Program-made: the position numbers and the translations under genes
NCBI GenBank assembly: GCA_002070755.1
Contig: MWDY01000279.1
Location: forward strand, 1 to 27,129
Source: Spirochaetes bacterium ADurb.Bin110
GTDB taxonomy: Bacteria; Spirochaetota; Spirochaetia; Treponematales; Rectinemataceae
DNA length: 27,129 bases
Reading direction: 5' to 3'
The notes under the pieces: generated by a model
Told to the model about the DNA's origin: nothing
The model's input: only the letters and a program-made list of their open reading frames with translations
The model's database searches: none
Shown here: positions 23,133 through 27,129 of the stretch, piece by piece
Numbering within the stretch: the first letter of the stretch is position 1
How the letters are laid out: every line of letters starts with the position of its first letter

Positions 23133-23813
23133 TTACTCCTCCATTTTATGAAATGTGTTGAGACTCAATACTTGGCGACGAGCTTCTTCTAATGATCTTC
23201 GATCATTGATATTTTGGAATACGATTCTAGGATCGCAGAGAGAGATTATCTCATTCCCATGAATGATGAGATGGCTTTTTATTTCGATAAAGTGCCAAAG
23301 AGATAAGTTAGAACTGCTTTGGATATAACAATAGAGATCAGAAAAAAGATTTTTCTTATAGAATGCAAAAAATGGTTGGATATTCCCTTCTGACTCGCAA
23401 AGAACTATATCCACATCTTTCGACATCGATTGAAGATAGAGATATTGAATTAGCGGTAAAGAAACAAATGGCATATCTACTGCGCAAAGGCAAACCCAGT
23501 CCAATGAAGCATGGACTAATGAAGTGAATAGCCCACTTGCAGGCCCGCCTTCCTTTATATCGTCCTCAAATTGTAAAGCACCAAGACTTTCATAGGACTT
23601 TTGAGGCTTGCCCACAATCAGCAGCTCTTGGGCAATCTTGCTTAGTTGAGCGGCGAGCATAAGGCCTATGGGAACTCCATCTATTTCGACTTCTTGTTTG
23701 TCTATTCCGCCAAAACGCCTAGCGTGGCCACCATTGAGAATAGCCGCCGAGAACGGTAATCTTTGTTCCCCAAGCATTCCTAAGACTTCTTGTTCTGCTT
23801 TTATATCTGCCAT
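23133..23813 (-). CDS. mobA: Molybdenum cofactor guanylyltransferase-like protein (MobA family)
   Basis: The 226-aa protein carries the nucleotidyltransferase loop ILNGGHARRFGGIDK at residues 25-39, close to the MobA pattern LAGGxARRMGGxDK. It also has VGKPQKSYESLG, the DDIKEGGPASGL motif (family D...GPLAGI) and CAVDMPFVSLPLI, the metal-binding Asp region. MobA attaches GMP to molybdopterin to give the MGD cofactor. A related cytidylyltransferase (MocA) is less likely because of GGIDK. Asn27 replaces the usual Ala. It is the first gene of the mobA-ftcD-aminotransferase-folD operon. Its ATG is only 11 bases from the divergent phosphoribosyltransferase ATG. No SD site is visible, and CATAAT on its strand lies 8 bases upstream. 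No molybdoenzyme is visible in the window. Confidence 0.85.
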   Translation of the reverse strand: MADIKAEQEVLGMLGEQRLPFSAAILNGGHARRFGGIDKQEVEIDGVPIGLMLAAQLSKIAQELLIVGKPQKSYESLGALQFEDDIKEGGPASGLFTSLVHASLDWVCLCAVDMPFVSLPLIQYLYLQSMSKDVDIVLCESEGNIQPFFAFYKKNLFSDLYCYIQSSSNLSLWHFIEIKSHLIIHGNEIISLCDPRIVFQNINDRRSLEEARRQVLSLNTFHKMEE

Positions 23814-23824
23814 AGGATACTATT

Positions 23825-24721
23825 ATGACATGTCTTGCCAAATTCATGCAGATACTCGAATGGGCAGATTGGGATACTCCACCAGATCAGATGAACTGCT
23901 CCCTCTCTTTTCAATTCATAATTCAAACTATTAAGGAGCTCATCCCTGCCATTGAATCCGCTCAGCTTTCCAGCAAAGAACTCGATTCTTATAAGATTCA
24001 CAACCTGTTTGACAAGGCAATTCGCCTCTATTTGATGACTCCAGCCATTGTCAATGTGCTGCTGAACTATAAGATTTGTGTAGAACATGGCCTTCCGCTT
24101 CATCCTACTGTTTATTACGAACTCAAGGAAGCGCGCAAGTACCGAATGCGCCATTCGCTAGCCGAAATTCAGCAAGCCAATGAACAATATTGGCAATCCA
24201 TTGAGGTCGCTCGCTTGTGTTATCAATGCGCGCCTCAAGCCATACCAGCCATAGACAAGCTTTATTCTGGAATTCCACCCGACATCTCTTCATTTTTATA
24301 TACAGCAGTGCAAGATCGTTACACATGGCTTGGCTCTCAGCCTTCACTCCTTTCAGAGCTCGCAGAAAAAATATCAAAAGAATTTAAGCCTAGCCTTATC
24401 GTCGCTGCCGCTCATGGCTCCATCATGCCTGCTCTTATACTTTCAGAACTTCTTGAAATCCCTCTATACTTTATTCGGTTTTCAATGTTCAAACGCCATG
24501 ATGAAGAACCTATCATAAGCCTATCGGATCAAGCATGGCTTTTTGACTATCGCAACAAGGATGTTCTTTTATATGATGAAGATGTTGCAGGAGGAAATAC
24601 ACTTGATTTGTTTTTGAAGAGATTATCCCCGCTTTTTGGAGAAGTGAAAACTGCTTGTTCGATTCGGCATGCTGGCTCATCCATCCATACAGATTTTTCA
24701 GGCAGAGTGTGGTGGGACTAG
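23825..24721 (+). CDS. Phosphoribosyltransferase-domain protein of unknown substrate
   Basis: The C-terminal third of this 298-aa protein is a type I PRTase: LIVAAAHGSIMPALILSELL, then the PRPP loop VLLYDEDVAGGNTL at 247-260, a variant of the family's VLLVDDVVATGGT with Gly for Thr. The N-terminal ~190 residues are helical and unassigned, with AIRLYLMTPAIVNVLLNYKIC the most hydrophobic part. It could be a true PRTase for a nucleobase or a regulatory or dead homologue; the changed PRPP loop leaves this open. AGGA lies seven bases before the ATG, and the overlapping TAGGAT is exactly six bases before it, so an SD site or a -10 element of a leaderless mRNA are both possible. It diverges from mobA, and the nearest downstream terminator is at 24872. 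Confidence 0.75.
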   Translation: MTCLAKFMQILEWADWDTPPDQMNCSLSFQFIIQTIKELIPAIESAQLSSKELDSYKIHNLFDKAIRLYLMTPAIVNVLLNYKICVEHGLPLHPTVYYELKEARKYRMRHSLAEIQQANEQYWQSIEVARLCYQCAPQAIPAIDKLYSGIPPDISSFLYTAVQDRYTWLGSQPSLLSELAEKISKEFKPSLIVAAAHGSIMPALILSELLEIPLYFIRFSMFKRHDEEPIISLSDQAWLFDYRNKDVLLYDEDVAGGNTLDLFLKRLSPLFGEVKTACSIRHAGSSIHTDFSGRVWWD

Positions 24722-24789
24722 GCATATTATTGATCTTAGTAGATTTCTTTTATAGATCTGCATAAATTACGCGAATAGCTCGCAATAAG

Positions 24790-24818
24790 TTGCATATTTA
24801 TTAGCTCTATGATATACT
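24790..24818 (+). promoter_or_regulatory. Candidate promoter for a small RNA
   Basis: TTGCAT (24790-24795), a 17-base spacer and TATACT (24813-24818) form a plausible sigma70 promoter. The -10 matches five of six bases and the -35 three of six. Transcription would begin near 24825. Just upstream, GCGA (24771-24774) and TCGC (24780-24783) form a short inverted repeat that could be an operator. Confidence 0.4.
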
Positions 24819-24824
24819 TATTTA

Positions 24825-24913
24825 TAGAAACAGTTGCCAAAAACCAATGTTGTTCTGTTTTTATGAGCAGTGGCGCTGAGGTTTACCTCCTTTTCCTCAG
24901 CGCCTTTCTTTTG
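24825..24913 (+). ncRNA. Candidate ~90-nt small RNA with anti-Shine-Dalgarno loop
   Basis: The segment from the predicted start to the T-tract would be about 90 bases. It can form a weak first hairpin, AAACAG (24828-24833) with CTGTTT (24855-24860), and then the strong terminator hairpin. The 13-base loop of that hairpin reads TTTACCTCCTTTT, which contains ACCTCCTTT as at the 3' end of 16S rRNA. It is thus complementary to Shine-Dalgarno sites, for example AAAAGGAGG before rocD and AAAAGGAG before xseB. C-rich, SD-binding loops are typical of sRNAs such as RoxS/RsaE. It may instead be only the 3'UTR end of the upstream gene. Confidence 0.4.
24872..24913 (+). terminator. Rho-independent terminator
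   Basis: GGCGCTGAGG (24872-24881) and CCTCAGCGCC (24895-24904) form a perfect 10-bp stem with a 13-base loop, followed by TTTCTTTTG. The T-tract on the plus strand makes it a terminator in that direction only. It is the clearest intrinsic terminator in the window and separates the upstream gene or small RNA from rex. The loop's CCTC could pair instead with GAGG of the left arm, a weaker alternative. Confidence 0.85.
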
Positions 24914-25040
24914 TGTTATGATTTGAACTCTAAGGCACCAGATAATGGTGAGCTAATCGCTTGACTTTTATCGATATATCAGCATAGGTTAATATAAGTC
25001 ATCAAATTGATTTCTCGTGCAGGTTATTAGAGGAGATATT
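24914..25040 (+). promoter_or_regulatory. rex upstream region with candidate -35 element
   Basis: Because a terminator ends at 24913, rex needs a promoter here. TTGACT (24961-24966) is a good -35, but the -10 options 17-18 bases on (TAGGTT, 24985-24990) are poor. TGACTT (24962-24967) and AAGTCA (24996-25001) form a spaced inverted repeat, and TATCGATA (24969-24976) is a palindrome between them. Neither matches the usual Rex operator (TTGTGA-type arms). Confidence 0.4.
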
Positions 25041-25685
25041 ATGTCTCAAAAAACGAAGCTCAACTATGTCCCTTCAATCCGCCGTTTTCCTTCATATCTC
25101 CATATAATACGAGCTTTTCAGAGAACCGGTGAACCTTATATTTCTGGCACTTGGATAGCAAATGAGCTAAACCTTGAGCCAATACAGGTCAGAAAAGATC
25201 TCTCCATTACCGGTATAGTAGGGAAACCCAAAAAAGGCTATCCGGTAGATCAGCTAATTGCAGCCATAGAGCACTATCTCGCTTGGGATATTGAACAAAG
25301 AGCGATGATTGTAGGCGCAGGAAACCTGGGATCTGCTCTAACTGGCTATCAAGAATTCAGAAATCATGGCCTTCATATAGTCGCTGCATTCGACAGCGAC
25401 CCTTTGAAGGTAGGCAAGACTATTCATCAAATCCAGGTATACCAAATGAATCAGCTAAAAGAGATTGTAGAAAGAATGAAGATAACTCTTGCTATTCTAA
25501 CCGTTCCCTCACCTTACGCCCAATCAAGCTGCGATGCGATCATCGCTGCGGGCATAAAGGCAATCTGGAATTTCACCAATGTGAAACTCAAGGTACCAGA
25601 TGATGTAATTGTTCAAAGAGAAGACTTATCTTCTGGATACGCAATACTCTCGGTCATGATGCGTACAAAAGCTAAACTTTCCTGA
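25041..25685 (+). CDS. rex: Redox-sensing transcriptional repressor Rex
   Basis: Rex is a dimeric DNA-binding protein that releases its operators when the NADH/NAD+ ratio rises, controlling fermentation and anaerobic respiration genes. The 214-aa protein has the N-terminal winged helix (VPSIRRFPSYLHIIRAFQ, then ISGTWIANELNLEPIQVRKDLSITG). The Rossmann domain carries GAGNLGSAL (from residue 92) and AAFDSDPLKVG, and the dimer-swapping C-terminal helix follows. The frame opens at a GTG at 25017, but ATG 25041 has AGAGGAG five to eight bases upstream and gives the family N-terminus. Co-oriented with a THEP1-like NTPase and an Rrf2 regulator, it suggests a redox/Fe-S control locus in a fermentative or anaerobic bacterium. 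Confidence 0.95.
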   Translation: MSQKTKLNYVPSIRRFPSYLHIIRAFQRTGEPYISGTWIANELNLEPIQVRKDLSITGIVGKPKKGYPVDQLIAAIEHYLAWDIEQRAMIVGAGNLGSALTGYQEFRNHGLHIVAAFDSDPLKVGKTIHQIQVYQMNQLKEIVERMKITLAILTVPSPYAQSSCDAIIAAGIKAIWNFTNVKLKVPDDVIVQREDLSSGYAILSVMMRTKAKLS

Positions 25686-25708
25686 GCCGAGATTACATCC
25701 CTGACTTT

Positions 25709-26290
25709 ATGAAGATATTCCTAATTTCAGGCCCACGCGGCTCTGGAAAGACCTCATTCTGCAATGCTCTCATCAAGGCTGCAAAGGAAAGAGGCATCGT
25801 TTGTAGAGGCTGCATGGAGATTTCGCAGCGCGATGAGAATTGGATACCTTACCGTATCAGTCTCTACGATGTATCAAATGGAGAGACTTTTCTCGCAGCT
25901 TCGCGTCCCATAGGCAAAAGAGATGTTCCATTCGAATTCTCTCCTGATGCCTTTGCTCATATAAGAGAAAGTTACATTAAGGCTATTAAATTGGATACTA
26001 TTTCGCAACATGCTCACTATGAACCAGATAAAAAAAGAGAAATTTGTTTGATCGACGAAATCGGCCCACTTGAGCTTGAAAATAGAAGCGGCCATTTATG
26101 CTTTTTGGAATTTGTACTCAGCACAAAGGACCCAGGCGCTCTTATTTTGACTGTCAGAACAAGCTTGAAATATACTCTTATATCTTTCCTTGCAAATCGT
26201 GAAATCTCAGCAAATCATATATATAATCTTGAACTTGAGAAACTGACAATATCTTCTGCTTGTCTTGATGTTCTTTCTTTTCTTGAGTAG
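25709..26290 (+). CDS. THEP1-like nucleoside-triphosphatase (NTPase_1 family)
   Basis: The 193-aa P-loop protein has Walker A GPRGSGKTS (residues 8-16) and Walker B LIDEIGPLEL (Asp116, Glu117). The D-E-x-G-x-x-E-L form is characteristic of the THEP1/NTPase_1 family (PF03266 as I recall). It hydrolyses nucleoside triphosphates in vitro in characterised relatives, but its cellular role is not known. MobB, another small P-loop protein, is the main alternative, but the Walker B form argues against it. It lies 23 bases after rex and is likely on the same transcript. No good Shine-Dalgarno site is visible, so expression may depend on coupling. Confidence 0.82.
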   Translation: MKIFLISGPRGSGKTSFCNALIKAAKERGIVCRGCMEISQRDENWIPYRISLYDVSNGETFLAASRPIGKRDVPFEFSPDAFAHIRESYIKAIKLDTISQHAHYEPDKKREICLIDEIGPLELENRSGHLCFLEFVLSTKDPGALILTVRTSLKYTLISFLANREISANHIYNLELEKLTISSACLDVLSFLE

Positions 26291-26334
26291 CGATGATTCT
26301 TTAGTTGCACGGTTTACCTTGAGATGCTAAAATT

Positions 26335-26364
26335 TGAAATACAATAGTTTCATAAAAATTGAAA
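26335..26364 (+). promoter_or_regulatory. Candidate promoter and autoregulatory operator of the Rrf2 gene
   Basis: TGAAA (26335-26339), TTTCA (26348-26352) and TGAAA (26360-26364) form two adjacent inverted repeats with 8- and 7-base spacers. TACAAT (26340-26345), a good -10, lies inside the first one. TTGAGA (26319-26324) could be a -35 with a short 15-base spacer. An operator covering the -10 fits autorepression, as seen for IscR, though the sequence is not the known IscR box. Confidence 0.4.
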
Positions 26365-26378
26365 AAGAGGTTTGAACT

Positions 26379-26819
26379 ATGCGCATGACTACACGTGGCC
26401 TTTACGCTATAAAAGCAATCCTCTCGCTTGTGGCAACATCTGAAGAAGAAAAGCCTGTCTCTTTAAACAAGATTGCTCAAATTGAGAATCTCTCTCCTGA
26501 ATTTCTTCAGCAGATTTTCTACAAGCTGAGAAAAGCAGGCATAATTAAATCCTTACGCGGGCCAGGAGGAGGCTTTTCGCTGAACAAAAAGCCTGAAGAA
26601 ATTTCAGCTTATGATGTGCTATACGCGGTAGGAGAGACTCTGGAGATAGTGCCTTGTATACCTTGGAGAAGCACAAAGAAAGTCTGCCCAAGATTCGACA
26701 CTTGCGATGTTGGACCTTTCTGGATTGAAATGGAAAATATAATTGTTGAGTATGCAAAATCAAAAAGCTTGAAGGACATTTCCTTAGCTAGAACTCATCA
26801 GGAAGTCATATCGGATTGA
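26379..26819 (+). CDS. Rrf2-family transcriptional regulator, IscR-like
   Basis: The 146-aa protein has the Rrf2 winged-helix pattern: MRMTTRGLYAIKAILSL, a recognition-helix region (SPEFLQQIFYKLRKAGI), then the wing SLRGPGGGFSL. Three cysteines, Cys93, Cys103 and Cys109, lie in the Fe-S ligand region used by IscR (Cys92, 98, 104 in E. coli), so an Fe-S cluster sensor is likely. The first spacing is longer than in IscR. Targets could be Fe-S assembly or redox genes; none lies downstream in the window. GAGG eight bases before the ATG is the ribosome binding site. Confidence 0.88.
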   Translation: MRMTTRGLYAIKAILSLVATSEEEKPVSLNKIAQIENLSPEFLQQIFYKLRKAGIIKSLRGPGGGFSLNKKPEEISAYDVLYAVGETLEIVPCIPWRSTKKVCPRFDTCDVGPFWIEMENIIVEYAKSKSLKDISLARTHQEVISD

Positions 26820-26938
26820 AATCAGGAATTTGATCTGTGTCATAGGAAATATCAGAGCTCGGGATTTTGCAATTTCAACTAGACAATACTGCTACGAACC
26901 TTGTGTATATTGCTTTGGCAATCTGCTAGGAGTGTTTT
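26820..26938. other. Intergenic stretch without a recognised gene
   Basis: I see no gene or clear terminator here. ATTGC and GCAAT around 26910-26922 can form a 5-bp hairpin with a four-base loop, but the T-run that follows (26934-26939) is too distant to be a convincing terminator. Confidence 0.4.
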
Positions 26939-27127
26939 TCATGCATAAGCATAGAAAGGTACATACTCAGCTTTTCTCTTAAGAGGAGTTGAGAAACTCC
27001 TAAGCCATAGCCTTCTTTCAAGAATCGACAATCCTATTCTGCTTAGGAATGCACGCTCTTTGAACTGTGATTCTCTAGCCTTGCAAATCGCATTTCTTTC
27101 AATACCAGCTACTTCAGCATGCGTCAG
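26939..27127 (-). CDS. Possible C-terminal end of an unidentified gene entering from the right edge
   Basis: Reading in from the right edge on the minus strand, one frame stays open for 62 codons to a TGA at 26941-26939. The product is basic and charged (for example ERNAICKARESQ, then LERRLWLRSF) and ends EYVPFYAYA. I do not recognise it. An open run of this length is somewhat unusual for AT-rich non-coding DNA, but codon evidence alone is thin, and strong inverted repeats at 26984-27048 overlap it. It may be the 3' end of a gene convergent with the Rrf2 gene, or chance. Confidence 0.3.
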   Translation of the reverse strand: MTHAEVAGIERNAICKARESQFKERAFLSRIGLSILERRLWLRSFSTPLKRKAEYVPFYAYA

Positions 27128-27129
27128 AA

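Noticed and set aside
24863..24964. 33-codon frame (ATG 24863) through the terminator, and a 10-codon frame (ATG 24847) ending at the stem
   Set aside because: Neither has a Shine-Dalgarno site, and the longer one runs through the terminator arms. The hairpin explains the sequence better than a leader peptide.
24914..25040. A Rex autoregulatory operator upstream of rex
   Set aside because: I looked for paired TTGTGA- or TTGTTAA-type arms and found none. The inverted repeats present have different arms.
1..27129. CRISPR arrays, insertion sequences, tRNA or rRNA genes, prophage or toxin-antitoxin genes
   Set aside because: Reading both strands, I saw no regularly spaced repeats, transposase or integrase motifs, cloverleaf or rRNA signatures. 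The open frames opposite real genes overlap strongly supported genes and have no family motifs.

Overview
The window is a gene-dense stretch of a bacterial chromosome with an AT-leaning composition. I found no tRNA, rRNA, insertion sequence, phage gene or CRISPR array. I infer a spirochaete, possibly of the Treponema/Spirochaeta lineage, at moderate confidence. The clues are a MurE whose diamino-acid motif is EDPR rather than the meso-DAP motif DNPR, placed near an ornithine aminotransferase (spirochaete peptidoglycan is known to contain L-ornithine), plus FolE2, Rex, a SPOR protein and a Treponema-like anchored protein of unknown function. No single marker gene settles the taxonomy.

Left part (1-9254): an HrpA-type DEAH helicase runs off the left edge on the minus strand and is divergent from xseA-xseB (exonuclease VII). 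A minus-strand pair follows, nnr (NAD(P)H-hydrate repair) and a Nudix hydrolase, both metabolite or nucleotide repair enzymes. A DEAD-box RNA helicase overlaps a long, divergent radical SAM protein by ATGA.

Middle (9271-15580): queD is divergent from a cell-wall pair, murE-ddl. rocD follows behind its own promoter and a very strong Shine-Dalgarno site, and then a membrane-anchored protein of unknown function.

Minus-strand block (15577-23813): a coupled set of small glycine-rich membrane protein, miaB and SPOR protein, with folE2 just upstream. Further upstream is a tight one-carbon/cofactor operon, mobA-ftcD-aminotransferase-folD. FtcD makes 5,10-methenyl-THF from formimino compounds and FolD interconverts it, so these two enzymes act consecutively.

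Right part (23825-27129): a phosphoribosyltransferase-like gene is followed by a 319-base gap. The gap carries a promoter-like pair and a perfect 10-bp terminator hairpin whose loop contains an anti-Shine-Dalgarno sequence. This is a candidate small RNA or a 3'UTR terminator. Then come rex, a THEP1-like NTPase and an Rrf2-family (IscR-like) regulator, followed by a mostly empty end with a possible partial minus-strand ORF.

The two most interesting signals lie outside the genes. One is the candidate SD-binding small RNA beside rex. The other is a recurring TANNNT-N6-ATG arrangement at starts with weak or no ribosome binding sites (xseA, the DEAD-box helicase, folE2, the phosphoribosyltransferase), which suggests leaderless transcription.
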